Shown: one piece after another, positions 1 through 9,025 of the stretch | Numbering within the stretch: the stretch's first letter is position 1 | How the letters are laid out: the number at the start of each line of letters is the position of its first letter | Assembly (NCBI GenBank): GCA_934636245.1 | Contig: CAKUAI010000010.1 | Coordinates: forward strand, 1-64,000 | Reading direction: 5' to 3' | Length of the DNA stretch: 64,000 nt | Origin: an uncultured Coriobacteriales bacterium | Lineage (GTDB): Bacteria > Actinomycetota > Coriobacteriia > Coriobacteriales > UMGS124 | Position numbers and translations under genes: made by a program | The notes under the pieces: model-generated | What the model was told of the DNA's origin: nothing | The model's database searches: none | What the model saw: only the letters and a program-made list of their open reading frames with translations

Positions 1-104
1 TTTGTAAGCCTGTCCTAAATGGTCTGTCTGACCTCCTGCGTCTTCCGCAGTATCCGGTTCTCGGGGTTCGCGCGCCAACACAACTCGGTGCGGCGTGGAA
101 GTGA

Positions 105-133
105 ACTATACGCGCATTTTTAGCAGTGGACAA
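105..133 (-). promoter_or_regulatory. candidate promoter with overlapping inverted repeat
   Basis: Read on the minus strand, TTGTCC (128-133) and TATAGT (105-110) are separated by exactly 17 bases, a sigma70-like spacing. An inverted repeat GTGGAC (126-131) / GTCCAC (148-153) overlaps the -35 hexamer and could be an operator. The promoter would drive a gene lying off the left edge; a purine-rich AGGAGG is seen on the minus strand near base 30. The remainder of the first 268 bases holds no gene I can support. Confidence 0.4.
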
Positions 134-268
134 GTTTGATTGTCAACGTCCACAAATTCTGCACACAAAATCGAGCCTGCCTCTTTGTACTGGCATTGCA
201 TCGGTTTATATATCTGTCTGCCACCCTCAACGCCCTACTGGGGCGGTATTAAAACGGGAGCAATATGC

Positions 269-772
269 TTATCTCTTCATGATGGGGATGATTTCAATCT
301 GACGTATATAGTTCTCTTCGAGAACCACCCGTGCAATGGTCGGTCCCTCTTGAGACCGGGGGCGCGTCACCGATCCAGGATTGAGAATGGTCATGACCCC
401 CATCTGTTCAATACGCGGAACATGGGTATGCCCGCAAACACCCAGACGCGCCGTGCCCATTAACAAGCGCGACGGTATATGGGTCATAGTAATTGAAATG
501 CCGCAAATATCGAGATCAGCGCGAGACGTGACTGAAGAGCCGTACTCCCCGAAGTAATCGTTGTTGCCCAAGACCGCCACGACAGGTGCAAGCATCTCAA
601 GCTGGGGCAAGATGTCTTGGCCGCAAATATCGCCAGCGTGCAAGATGAGCTGCGGATCCATGTCGGCTAGAGCTCGGAAAGCCTCTGTGCTCAGCGAGCC
701 GTGCGTATCAGACAAAACGCCCAGGACCACCTGGCCCTGGGCGTTTGGATGAATGTGTTTCTCGATGTTCAC
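269..772 (-). CDS. YfcE/MJ0936-family metallophosphodiesterase
   Basis: Small calcineurin-like phosphoesterase, about 167 residues. The metal-binding series of the family is visible in order: SDTHG near the N-terminus, HAGDI, GNND, a THI segment where THGH is usual, GHTH, then NPGS near the C-terminus. Members hydrolyse phosphodiesters with a dinuclear metal centre in the cytoplasm; the physiological substrate is unknown. I prefer the GTG at 772 because GGAAG sits 6 bases upstream; an in-frame TTG at 787 has no convincing ribosome-binding site. It directly follows the response-regulator gene (18-base gap) and is probably the last gene of that transcript. The missing second His of the THGH motif is a small oddity. 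Confidence 0.85.
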   Translation of the reverse strand: MNIEKHIHPNAQGQVVLGVLSDTHGSLSTEAFRALADMDPQLILHAGDICGQDILPQLEMLAPVVAVLGNNDYFGEYGSSVTSRADLDICGISITMTHIPSRLLMGTARLGVCGHTHVPRIEQMGVMTILNPGSVTRPRSQEGPTIARVVLEENYIRQIEIIPIMKR

Positions 773-789
773 GATGACTTCCGCCAACG

Positions 790-1503
790 CTAGAACTTGA
801 GAACCTTTTTGAGCGCCGCAACCCTGCGACGCGAAACAGGAATCTTCTCCCCATCGTCGCGCATGGTAAGCAGCAGCGTTCCGCCCGAGACGCTCTCGAC
901 CTCGCTCACATGAGACAGGTTCACGATGTAACGCCTGTGCACACGGAAGAAGTTCGCGGAAGACAGACGGCTCTCAAGCTGGGCGAGGCTGATGGTGGAC
1001 AAATAGTGGTCATCGTCGGTGTACAGGCAGGAATAGTCGTCCTTTGCCATGACGTAGCGAATCTTGTCGATGGGAACGAGTACCTTCTTGCCACCCTTCT
1101 CCACGGGGATGCGCTCAACGGCGGGCTTCTTCGTGGCCTGGCCGCACTGTACGCGAACCTTGTCGACAGCCTGGCGCAGACGATCGGTCTCGACAGGCTT
1201 GACGAGGTAGTCGATGGCATTGACGCCGAAAGCGTCGGCACCATACTCGCTGTAAGCAGTCACAAAGACAACGGCAGGGGGATTCTTCAGCTTGCTGAGA
1301 GCTTCGGCAAACTGCATGCCATTGACACCAGGCATGTTGATGTCGAGGAAGACAACGTCACAACGATGCTCCTTCAGGCTTTCGATAGCCTTGCGCACAT
1401 TGTCGGCCTCGACTGCAATCTCGACGTCACCGATCTCCTCAAGCAGGAATGCAAGTTCGCTGCGAGCCGGTGCCTCATCGTCGACGATCATTGCCCTCAA
1501 CAT
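790..1503 (-). CDS. LytTR-family response regulator
   Basis: 237-residue two-component response regulator. The receiver domain (about 1-120) has the acidic pair D8/D9, phospho-acceptor D54 in FLDINMPG, T82 and K102 in LVKP. A LytTR DNA-binding domain follows from about residue 135 (motif FFRVHRRYIVNL). LytTR regulators bind pairs of short direct repeats upstream of target genes. The start is the ATG at 1503, preceded by AGAGAGG; an upstream in-frame ATG lacks a comparable site. It lies 87 bases downstream of the sensor kinase gene 1590-2918, its evident partner. Targets cannot be deduced here; the phosphodiesterase directly downstream may be co-transcribed. Confidence 0.9.
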   Translation of the reverse strand: MLRAMIVDDEAPARSELAFLLEEIGDVEIAVEADNVRKAIESLKEHRCDVVFLDINMPGVNGMQFAEALSKLKNPPAVVFVTAYSEYGADAFGVNAIDYLVKPVETDRLRQAVDKVRVQCGQATKKPAVERIPVEKGGKKVLVPIDKIRYVMAKDDYSCLYTDDDHYLSTISLAQLESRLSSANFFRVHRRYIVNLSHVSEVESVSGGTLLLTMRDDGEKIPVSRRRVAALKKVLKF

Positions 1504-1589
1504 ACGTACCTCTCTCCACTGCGCCAGTGACATCTTCGGACCGGCTGCTCAGTCGTTGCTATCAGCCGCATTGTAACCAATGTTTGGCC

Positions 1590-2918
1590 TTATTCTTCGA
1601 TTTCCGCAACATTTGCGCCAACAAGAAGCAATGTAACCTGTGTGCCTTTGCCAATCTGCGAGCTGACGCTCACTCCTGAACCCGGCCCGAACACCGCACG
1701 CAGGCGCGCGTCGACGTTTTTCAGCGCGATACCCGTGCCCTTCTCGGATGCCGATGCATTCTGTAGAAGGCGACGAGCCTGCTCTTCGCTCATGCCCACA
1801 CCGTCGTCGGTGACTGTAATGACGACGTCATCACCAGCTTCCTCGATTGAAATATCAATGTTGAGCTGGCCTTCTGCTGGCATCGCGTGGTTTACGGCGT
1901 TCTCAACGATGGGCTGGATGATAAAGGACGGCACGCGCAGGTCGCCGAAATCGTCAATATCCGCCTCGAGACGCACGCGCTCCGCGCCAAAACGAGCCTG
2001 CTCAAACGCGAAATAGCGCATCGTCTGCTGCAACTCGCGATCGAGCGGGATGAGGTCGTTGGAGTTTTCGAGCGTCTGTCGATAAAACGCCGCGAATTCG
2101 CGCAGCAAGACACGGGCGCGAGCAGGATCGGTACGAATGAGCGAGGCGATGGTGTTGATGGTATTGAAGAGGAAGTGCGGGTTGATCTGCGCCTGAAGGG
2201 CCTGCAGCTCTGCCTTGGTTGCAAGCTCAACCTGTCGATCGAGCTCTGCGATTGAAAGCTGGGTGGAAAGCAGCTGCGCCAGACCCTCGGCAATGGCACG
2301 CTGCGTCTCGTCGATGAGCGCGTCGGACTCGTAATACAGCTTGAGTGTACCCACGGAAACGCCGCGCACCACAAGCGGGGCCACGATTCCGGCGGGAATA
2401 AGGGGGTTCGAGGCAGATGCAAACGCCTCGGAACTACGAAAAACCTCGACCGTCTGCGAGGCCAGCACACGGTGGGTGGCCGGAGTGTGAATGGCACTTC
2501 CGATGGGGAACGCTTCGGCATGCGCACCGGCATACCCCAAAACAAATTTGTCATCTGTCATAGCAACGGCCATGGCCTGACATTCGGGAAGCAAGATATT
2601 ACACACTTCCTGGCAGTTCTGCTCCGACAGGCCACCGCGCATGTACACAAGTGTCTGAGAAGCGAGGCTGAGGGTCTTGTTCGTTTGCTGAGCGCGCAGC
2701 TTGTCGGGAGAAAAAGACGAGCGAATAATGGCAAACGCAACGGTCACCATGCCGGCAAGCGCCACCGAAGCAACGAGAATGTTGGGCTCCTCGCTCAAAA
2801 GCGAGTAGAAGAGAACAAGCACGAGCAAGGCGACAATCGTGGTAATCACGGTCTCAATGAACGCACTGCGCCCGTAGGCAGGAACTTTGAGGTTGCCTTT
2901 GGCGTTTTTCTTATTCAC
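1590..2918 (-). CDS. LytS/YehU-type sensor histidine kinase
   Basis: 442-residue membrane sensor kinase. Two hydrophobic segments (about 21-41 and 48-66) anchor it; a GAF-like sensor region follows (about 90-220). The His_kinase domain carries QINPHFLFNTIN with phospho-acceptor H248, and a HATPase_c domain has the N-box PIVENAVNHA and the glycine motifs DDGVGMS and GTGIALKN. It should phosphorylate the LytTR regulator encoded just downstream. Only two transmembrane helices are seen, not the multi-helix 5TMR-LYT module of classical LytS, so the signal is probably read by the GAF-like domain. The gene follows the permease gene 2925-3734 by only 6 bases and is probably in its operon. Confidence 0.9.
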   Translation of the reverse strand: MNKKNAKGNLKVPAYGRSAFIETVITTIVALLVLVLFYSLLSEEPNILVASVALAGMVTVAFAIIRSSFSPDKLRAQQTNKTLSLASQTLVYMRGGLSEQNCQEVCNILLPECQAMAVAMTDDKFVLGYAGAHAEAFPIGSAIHTPATHRVLASQTVEVFRSSEAFASASNPLIPAGIVAPLVVRGVSVGTLKLYYESDALIDETQRAIAEGLAQLLSTQLSIAELDRQVELATKAELQALQAQINPHFLFNTINTIASLIRTDPARARVLLREFAAFYRQTLENSNDLIPLDRELQQTMRYFAFEQARFGAERVRLEADIDDFGDLRVPSFIIQPIVENAVNHAMPAEGQLNIDISIEEAGDDVVITVTDDGVGMSEEQARRLLQNASASEKGTGIALKNVDARLRAVFGPGSGVSVSSQIGKGTQVTLLLVGANVAEIEE

Positions 2919-2924
2919 AGTCGC

Positions 2925-3734
2925 TTACCCCAAAAACTCAGTACCAGCAAGGATGACTCCGGAAATGACGAGCACCGTGGCAAAAAGAAGTGTCAGCACG
3001 CGGTCGTTGACGCGCTGAATGATCCGAGCGCCCAAACGCGAACCAAAGAGCGAGCCGGCGATGAGCAAAAGACCGATGACCCAGGCAACGTTGCCGAGAA
3101 TGGCGTGTGCGACAAAACTCGGCACGGCAAAAATGGCAACAGACACCAGGGAGGTGCCGCTTGCCTGCTTCATGGTGAAGCCAAAAAGCCACTGGAGCAG
3201 CGGAACGACGATGAAGCCGCCTCCCAAACCGACATACCCTGAGATGAACCCGACAAAGACGCCCATCAGCGCAGCACTGCCATACAAGCGCAGGCCTTGG
3301 GCGGACGCCAGGCGGGCGGCCTTCTCACCAGCAGGTTTAGACGCCCCTGCACGCGTGCGCCACACACGACGATACATGTTGAAGGCCGAGTACAAAATAA
3401 AGACCGCGGTGAGCACCATGGCAATCTCGCCGGGCAGTACCTTGGCTGCATAGGCGCCCAATGGCGAGAAGCATGCACCAGCCAGACCGATGGCGAGACC
3501 GACCCTGAAGTTGATGGTACCGTCGTGCAAGCGCGCAATCATCGACGACACAGACGTGGGCAGGATGGCAAAGAGCGACGTGCCGGAGGAAACAGCAGCG
3601 GGTTGCCCGAACACCAGGTGAATAAGGGGAACCATAATGGTGCCGCCGCCGATACCGAACATAGCGGACAGCACACCCACCAGCACGCCGCAAGCCAAGA
3701 TGGCAATCAAAGAGAGAAGGTCGAACCCAAGCAC
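2925..3734 (-). CDS. TauE/SafE-family (TSUP) permease
   Basis: 269-residue polytopic membrane protein with about eight hydrophobic helices and the internal duplication typical of the sulfite exporter TauE/SafE (DUF81) family: FGIGGGTIMVPL in the first half and YVGLGGGFIVVPLL in the second. Members move sulfite, sulfoacetate or other organosulfur anions across the inner membrane; the substrate here is unknown. The start is GTG at 3734, with AGGAG 6 bases upstream that overlaps the stop codon of the preceding glycosyltransferase gene, indicating translational coupling. The signalling genes follow within 6 bases. Confidence 0.85.
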   Translation of the reverse strand: MLGFDLLSLIAILACGVLVGVLSAMFGIGGGTIMVPLIHLVFGQPAAVSSGTSLFAILPTSVSSMIARLHDGTINFRVGLAIGLAGACFSPLGAYAAKVLPGEIAMVLTAVFILYSAFNMYRRVWRTRAGASKPAGEKAARLASAQGLRLYGSAALMGVFVGFISGYVGLGGGFIVVPLLQWLFGFTMKQASGTSLVSVAIFAVPSFVAHAILGNVAWVIGLLLIAGSLFGSRLGARIIQRVNDRVLTLLFATVLVISGVILAGTEFLG

Positions 3735-3737
3735 GCG

Positions 3738-5027
3738 TTACTCCTGTGTCTCTTCCATGACCAGATCCGGGCACTCATCCGCGACGTCCATACCACGAGC
3801 CTGCGCAACATGCGCCGCGACGGTGGGATTCAGCATACCTTGGCCGCGCAACATGCACGCCATGGCCTCGTTTTGCCAGGCAAGGGCAGCAATCTCGGCC
3901 CAATGGGTCTGAAAGCGCATGTAGTTGGTGCAGTTCTGCTCAGCGTATGCAGAGGCATCCTTGCGCCATGTACGACGAATCTGCATGTAGGCGCGACGCT
4001 CGGGAGAGAAGATCGAGCGCAGGTTGACCGTCTTGCGAATGCGCGTCTCGAGCTCGGGGCCAATCCAAGGACCCGGGTACGGCATGAACTGCTCGGGAAG
4101 AATCTTGTGCAGGTCGATGTTGGAATTCAAGACCTCGATCTTGCGACGCGTGTAAATCCAGCGGTAGACGTCCTGCTCGAAACGGAAGGCTCGGTCGGAC
4201 AGGCGCGGCGGGTTGTGGCGGACGCGCCACTTGTTGTCGAACCACACGTCCAGACCATAAGCACGCAGGTCGATAAGGTAGTCGGTGTCTTCACCGCGCG
4301 TAATCCATGCGTCGAAGGCAACGCGCGTGAACGCCTCGGCATGAACGGCGAAACAACCGCCGCACACCGTGTTGCTGCGTGAAATCCTGGGGCCTGCCAG
4401 AGCCTGAGTCATCCACTCGTTGAACTCGAGGCGCTTGGACCAATGGCGGTCGTAGAAGTGCACACGACGGCGATCGGCGAGAGCCGAGTTGCGATGATCG
4501 AGGAAATAGCCCGACTTGGCAACAACGGGCGTTCCCGTACGAGGTTGCGCACCCAAGCCATACACAGCCTGTGCCAGGAACTCGGGGTCAAGGACAACTT
4601 CGTCATCATCGATAAACACCGCGACATCGCAACCCAAAGCGCAGCAGGCAAGAAGGCCCAGGTTGCGAACGGCTCCATAGCCCACTAGCCCGATTGCACC
4701 AGAAAGCTCGGCAGGCAGCATGTGTGCATACTGGTCGCGAAGCCCAGCAGCTTTGAAGCTGTCAACAATGACGACGTCAGGCAGACCACTGGCGGCGGCA
4801 ATGTCGGACACCCTATGGACGGCACGCTCCTCGACGTCGGGCGAGGCAACAACCAAGATGATGACGCTGCCCAGGCCGGCGACTTGCTCAAGCGACTTGA
4901 GACAGTCGGCAAGCTGGGGCGAAGGCGTATCGATGGGCGTGGCATGATCGTAGCAGGCGACGCTGCCCGACTCGCCGAGACGCTCTTCGTTAGACCAGTA
5001 GCTCGGTATGACGATGGCAGGATTCAT
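3738..5027 (-). CDS. family-2-like glycosyltransferase
   Basis: 429-residue protein with a GT-A fold signature: an N-terminal AIVIPSYW strand, the metal/nucleotide-sugar binding acidic cluster FIDDDEVV (D140-D142) and RGEDTDYLI further on, where the acidic residues probably serve acceptor binding or catalysis. No transmembrane segment or signal peptide is visible, so it should act at the cytoplasmic side. Donor and acceptor sugars cannot be predicted. First gene of the run that continues into the permease and two-component genes; the 70-base gap upstream (5028-5097) probably holds its promoter. Confident about the fold, not about the pathway. Confidence 0.75.
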   Translation of the reverse strand: MNPAIVIPSYWSNEERLGESGSVACYDHATPIDTPSPQLADCLKSLEQVAGLGSVIILVVASPDVEERAVHRVSDIAAASGLPDVVIVDSFKAAGLRDQYAHMLPAELSGAIGLVGYGAVRNLGLLACCALGCDVAVFIDDDEVVLDPEFLAQAVYGLGAQPRTGTPVVAKSGYFLDHRNSALADRRRVHFYDRHWSKRLEFNEWMTQALAGPRISRSNTVCGGCFAVHAEAFTRVAFDAWITRGEDTDYLIDLRAYGLDVWFDNKWRVRHNPPRLSDRAFRFEQDVYRWIYTRRKIEVLNSNIDLHKILPEQFMPYPGPWIGPELETRIRKTVNLRSIFSPERRAYMQIRRTWRKDASAYAEQNCTNYMRFQTHWAEIAALAWQNEAMACMLRGQGMLNPTVAAHVAQARGMDVADECPDLVMEETQE

Positions 5028-5097
5028 GAGAAGCTCCCGTGACCTTTAGATACGTTTGACCGATTGTATCCCCATATACCACTAAAAGAGGGACCAA

Positions 5098-5712
5098 TCA
5101 GCGTTGAATAGCCAGTTTTGCGCCCAGTTCCAGGGCTTTTTCGTTCATGGGAACGAGATTGGGACGCATGAGCTCCTTCATTGCCGCAAGAAGGGCTTCC
5201 GAATCAAACGGAAGGGCACCCAAGCCAATCGCCGCCCCCAAGAGCATGACATTCAGGCATTTCGGACTCAAGCCTTCCTGTTCGAGCACAGAGGTGTCGA
5301 CGATCGCAAGACGCTGCGGCTCGACCGTCGCGCGCAGCCAATCAAGCTGCGCCGACCCGTCATAGTTCGAAGACGAGGCAGGCACAACCGCCCTGTTGGC
5401 ACAGACCAAAGCACCGTTGGCCTTGAGCCGCCCATAGGCACGCAGCGCCTCGCCCGGCTCAAACGAAAGGACGAGGTCAGCACCAGCAGACTCGATGAGA
5501 CTTGAAGGCAGCGCGGCATCATCTGACGCGGCGCGCACGTGCGAGGCGACAGAACCGCCGCGCTGCGACATGCCAATCGTCTCCGCCGTGCGCACGAACG
5601 CGCCCGCCTTCATGCAGGCAGCGGCAACCAGACGGCTCGCCAAAACGACACCCTGGCCGCCCACGCCTACAACAAGGCAGTTAAAGGGTTCGGAAAACCT
5701 GCTGCTATCCAC
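5098..5712 (-). CDS. iorB: indolepyruvate:ferredoxin oxidoreductase, beta subunit
   Basis: About 204-residue subunit with the gamma-type 2-oxoacid oxidoreductase domain: VVGVGGQGVVLASRL near the N-terminus and the family segment ETIGMSQRGGSVASHVR. With IorA it oxidatively decarboxylates aryl-pyruvates (indolepyruvate, phenylpyruvate) from aromatic amino acid transamination, making acyl-CoA and reduced ferredoxin in anaerobes. The gene overlaps the 3' end of iorA. Two GTG starts are possible (5721, 5712); I chose 5712 because AAGGGG lies 8 bases upstream, whereas the site is too close to 5721. Last gene of the run that begins at 10375. Confidence 0.92.
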   Translation of the reverse strand: MDSSRFSEPFNCLVVGVGGQGVVLASRLVAAACMKAGAFVRTAETIGMSQRGGSVASHVRAASDDAALPSSLIESAGADLVLSFEPGEALRAYGRLKANGALVCANRAVVPASSSNYDGSAQLDWLRATVEPQRLAIVDTSVLEQEGLSPKCLNVMLLGAAIGLGALPFDSEALLAAMKELMRPNLVPMNEKALELGAKLAIQR

Positions 5713-7672
5713 GTGCGGCACCCCTTCTCATGGCATCGACTTCAGCCGGGGACATGCCCGCGCGAGGCGACTCGATTGCGCCGAACGCACAAGTCTCCAG
5801 GCACAGGTCGCATCCGTAGCACAATGCGCGATCAACGTGAGCATGCGTGCCCGTAGCCTCGTCGTCTTTTTTCATGCTGAGAGCAGGACATCCCAACGCG
5901 CGGACGCATCGACCGCAGCCGCGGCAGTCAGATGTAACCGACACGGGCTCGAGCGGCTTGAAGAGCTGCACGCACGGGCTTTGGAACACCAACACCGCCA
6001 CACCTTCACAGGAAAGTGCACGCTTTGCAGCTTCCACTGCGGCCACGCGGTCGAAGGGATCGACCGCCTCAACCATGTCACATCCAAGCGCACGAGCAAC
6101 CTCAACGATAGAGATAGGCTTCGAGCGCGTGCCCATGAGCGTCACACCCGTGCCCGGATGGGGCTGCGAACCCGTCATGGCCGTTGTAGCGTTGTCAAGC
6201 ACGCACAGCACCATGCGGTGACGGTTGTAGACGGCGTTTGCCAGACCCGTCATGGCGGAGGCGAAGAACGTTGAGTCGCCGACGAAGCCAACATGCAACG
6301 TCTCGTCGTCACCGGCAAGATGAGCGGCGGTCTGTAGGCCCTGGGCCACTGTCACGCCAGCGCCCATGCACAGACAGGTGTCCGTCGTCTGAAGCGGCTT
6401 GGCGCACCCCAGCGTATAGCAGCCGATATCGCCGCTATACACGACGTTCTTGCCGCGAGCAGCCTCCTTGACAGCTGTAAACGAAGCCCTGTGAGGACAT
6501 CCAGCGCACAAAACCGCAGGGCGAGGCGGCACCAAATCACCGGGAACATCAACGCTTTCAGGCAGGCACGCCTGGGCAAGTTCTCCAACGCCGAGGAACT
6601 CGGCGATGACCGGCACAAGCATGTCGGCAGAATACTCGCCGCAAATCGGGGTGGTCCCATCGAGCCTGCCGTGAACGGTTGTGGGGCACGAAGTGATGTA
6701 GGCATCGGCAGCAACCGGGCCCGTCATCTCGAGAAGGCTTCGCTCCACGACGGGCTCAAGCTCCTCGATGACGAGGGCGTCAGACAGGCCGAGCAGGAAG
6801 TCGCGACCAAGACGCTCGGGGAAAGGATAGGGCGTTCCCACCTGCAGCAAACGGTACGAAGGCAGCTCGGTACCCTGCGCAGCAGCTGCAGCCTGCAGGC
6901 GCTCCAATGCCTCAAGCGTATAACCGCGCGAATCGCCGGAGCATGCTATGCCCAAAAAGAGCTCGTAGTCGTCGCGCACGTACTCGTCGAGCTTGTTGAA
7001 CTCGCTTGAGGCAAACTCCTGGGAGATGGTTTCAAGCTCATGGGTCATACGTTCATGGGCAGCGCGAGACAGAGAGGGGAAAATGACGAAGTCGGGGGAC
7101 TTGGTAAAACCACCCATCTCGTGGCGGGGAAGCGACGAGATGTCGTCGGGCACATCGATACTCGCACAACCATGGTCGACACGCGTCGTGGGACGGAGAA
7201 TGACGGGAAGGTAGTGCGCCTCGGAAATCTCGAAGGCGGCCTTCGTCATGAGATACGCCTCTTCAGGCGTGGCGGGATCAAGCACGGGAACATGGGCAAA
7301 CTGAGCGAACTGACGCGAGTCCTGCTCTGTCTGGCTGGAAATGGGGCCGGGATCGTCGGCAATGACAACGACCACACCGCCGCGCGTGCCCACATACGAC
7401 AGGCACATGAACGGATCGGCGGCCACATTCATGCCCACCTGCTTGCAGGTGACGATGACACGACCTCCCGAGTAGCTCACACCGGCAGCAAGCTCCATGG
7501 CGGCCTTCTCGTTGCACGACCATTCGACATGCACCCGGCCTTGGGGATTGTTCTGCGCGATGGTCTCGACAATCTCCGTCGAGGGGGTTCCGGGATATCC
7601 GCAGGCAACATTCACGCCGGCCTCGAGGGCCGCAAACGCAATTGCCTGATTGCCCATGAGCAGACGGCGCAT
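5705..7672 (-). CDS. iorA: indolepyruvate:ferredoxin oxidoreductase, alpha subunit
   Basis: 655 residues. The N-terminal pyrimidine domain begins MGNQAIAFAALEAGV and contains CGYPGTPSTEI; the thiamine-diphosphate domain contains VLCAGCPHRASF and GDIGCYTLG; the C-terminus carries two ferredoxin-like clusters, CRGCGRCVRALGCP and CYGCDLCLETCAFGA, ligating two [4Fe-4S] centres that pass electrons to ferredoxin. Function: CoA-dependent oxidative decarboxylation of arylpyruvates. The first cluster has five residues rather than four between its third and fourth cysteines. The start ATG at 7672 has GGAGG 7 bases upstream, inside the end of purE, so translation is likely coupled to purE; the 3' end overlaps iorB. 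Confidence 0.95.
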   Translation of the reverse strand: MRRLLMGNQAIAFAALEAGVNVACGYPGTPSTEIVETIAQNNPQGRVHVEWSCNEKAAMELAAGVSYSGGRVIVTCKQVGMNVAADPFMCLSYVGTRGGVVVVIADDPGPISSQTEQDSRQFAQFAHVPVLDPATPEEAYLMTKAAFEISEAHYLPVILRPTTRVDHGCASIDVPDDISSLPRHEMGGFTKSPDFVIFPSLSRAAHERMTHELETISQEFASSEFNKLDEYVRDDYELFLGIACSGDSRGYTLEALERLQAAAAAQGTELPSYRLLQVGTPYPFPERLGRDFLLGLSDALVIEELEPVVERSLLEMTGPVAADAYITSCPTTVHGRLDGTTPICGEYSADMLVPVIAEFLGVGELAQACLPESVDVPGDLVPPRPAVLCAGCPHRASFTAVKEAARGKNVVYSGDIGCYTLGCAKPLQTTDTCLCMGAGVTVAQGLQTAAHLAGDDETLHVGFVGDSTFFASAMTGLANAVYNRHRMVLCVLDNATTAMTGSQPHPGTGVTLMGTRSKPISIVEVARALGCDMVEAVDPFDRVAAVEAAKRALSCEGVAVLVFQSPCVQLFKPLEPVSVTSDCRGCGRCVRALGCPALSMKKDDEATGTHAHVDRALCYGCDLCLETCAFGAIESPRAGMSPAEVDAMRRGAARG

Positions 7673-7674
7673 CC

Positions 7675-8139
7675 TTACGCCTCCGCCAGCGCGCGCTTGT
7701 ATTCAACCATCTTGTCGCGCCATGCAGGGTCAGAAGCACCCATGACCTGCACCGCAAGAATGGCAGCGTTCTTAGCGCCTCCGATGGCGACTGTGGCGAC
7801 CGGCACGCCGGAAGGCATCTGCACCATGGAAAGCAGGGAGTCCAAGCCACCCAGGTCGCTCGTCTTCATGGGGACGCCAATGACCGGCAGGGGCGTCACG
7901 GCAGCAACAACACCCGGAAGCGCGGCCGCCTTGCCAGCGGCGGCGATGATGACGCGCATGCCGCGCTCAGACGCGGTGCTTGCCCACTCGTGAACCTGCA
8001 TGGGAGTACGATGCGCGCTGTACACAACAAGCTCGTAAGGAACGCCCATCTCATCGAGCTGGTTGGTGCATGCCTCCATTGCAGGCATATCGCTCTTGGA
8101 ACCCATGATGATGCCAACCAGCGGCTTTTGCTCTGCCAT
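7675..8139 (-). CDS. purE: N5-carboxyaminoimidazole ribonucleotide mutase PurE
   Basis: 154 residues, the normal length for class I PurE. Visible motifs are GIIMGSKSDMPAM at the N-terminus (nucleotide phosphate binding), SAHRTP, AAAGKAAALPGVVAA and the late IGGAKNAAILA. The enzyme moves the carboxylate of N5-CAIR to C4 of the imidazole in de novo purine synthesis. The ATG at 8139 is preceded by TAGGAGAG; an in-frame upstream ATG at 8190 lies inside the methyltransferase coding region and is not used. No purK is adjacent; purD, purA and purB occur elsewhere in this window. Its stop lies two bases before the iorA start. Confidence 0.95.
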   Translation of the reverse strand: MAEQKPLVGIIMGSKSDMPAMEACTNQLDEMGVPYELVVYSAHRTPMQVHEWASTASERGMRVIIAAAGKAAALPGVVAAVTPLPVIGVPMKTSDLGGLDSLLSMVQMPSGVPVATVAIGGAKNAAILAVQVMGASDPAWRDKMVEYKRALAEA

Positions 8140-8168
8140 AGTCTCTCCTAATCCCGTTAAAACCGTTG

Positions 8169-9020
8169 CTACCAAGAAATGAAAGCCCAACGCACCTCGC
8201 GCAGCTCGTCGGAGGCATATGCCCGGCCAGGCTTGGCGTGCTCGTCGACAGCATAATGCTCGTCGAGAAACGCTTCGAGGGCAGCCTGCTCCTCTGAGGT
8301 CAACGAAGAACCGAGCATGTCAGTCAGGGAATCGACAGCCTCGTTGCGATCGGCAAATGCAGGTCGACTGTGCGTCACGATGTAGGAAATCTCGGGGAAG
8401 GCCCCGTGCTGAAACAAGATGTTGGTGCAGAACGCGTAATCCACCACAGGCGGGCGAGTGCGACCCACTGCGGCAAACGCACGCTCGTCGCGACGGGGCG
8501 AGCACCCGGCGGCCACCGTCACACACGCGCGTTCGCGGGCAGTGCGATCGAGCTTGGTGAGTGCTCCCAAAAGATTGTGCGTGGAAATAGAACGAGAGGC
8601 AATGGCGACATCAACGCTGTCGGGCTCAATGCCCGCAGCCTGCCAATCATCGTCCCAAGCAAGCAAACGCACATCGATTGAGTCAGAGACACCGGCCGCA
8701 GCGGCGCCTTCGCGCAACATCGCAAGCATACCCTCGGAGAAATCGCACGCGATGACCTTGCATCCCATCTTTGCAAGCGGAATAGCAAGCAAACCGATAC
8801 CGCAGCCGAAATCAAGCACTGTTTGACCCGGCTTGATCTGGGCGCGCTCGATGAAGGTCCTCTCGTATTCACCCAGGCTGTGCTCGCCGTAGCTCTTGGC
8901 ACGACCAGACCAATGCGAAGCGTCGGCAGGCCTTACGCGCCGGGAATCCTCGTACTCCCAAGCCTGCTGCCAATCAACCCCGGCAAGCGAGATAACGTTG
9001 TCTTGGCTGATATGGTCCAC
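8169..9020 (-). CDS. class I SAM-dependent methyltransferase
   Basis: 283 residues. Rossmann-fold SAM-binding motif I is VLDFGCGIGLLAIPLA, followed by the acidic motif II VIACDFSEGML; the rest is weakly conserved and the substrate is unknown. A conspicuous stretch at about 190-210 is rich in Cys and Arg (VTVAAGCSPRRDERAF). The start is GTG at 9020, with the purine-rich GGAGGGAAGG upstream that overlaps the stop codon of the preceding radical SAM gene, so the two are translationally coupled. This tight linkage suggests that the radical SAM protein and methyltransferase share a substrate or pathway. Confidence 0.8.
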   Translation of the reverse strand: MDHISQDNVISLAGVDWQQAWEYEDSRRVRPADASHWSGRAKSYGEHSLGEYERTFIERAQIKPGQTVLDFGCGIGLLAIPLAKMGCKVIACDFSEGMLAMLREGAAAAGVSDSIDVRLLAWDDDWQAAGIEPDSVDVAIASRSISTHNLLGALTKLDRTARERACVTVAAGCSPRRDERAFAAVGRTRPPVVDYAFCTNILFQHGAFPEISYIVTHSRPAFADRNEAVDSLTDMLGSSLTSEEQAALEAFLDEHYAVDEHAKPGRAYASDELREVRWAFISW

Positions 9021-9025
9021 GTTGC

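Noticed and set aside
1590..2918. Assigning the kinase as true LytS (autolysis regulator)
   Set aside because: It has two rather than five or six transmembrane helices and no lrgAB genes nearby.
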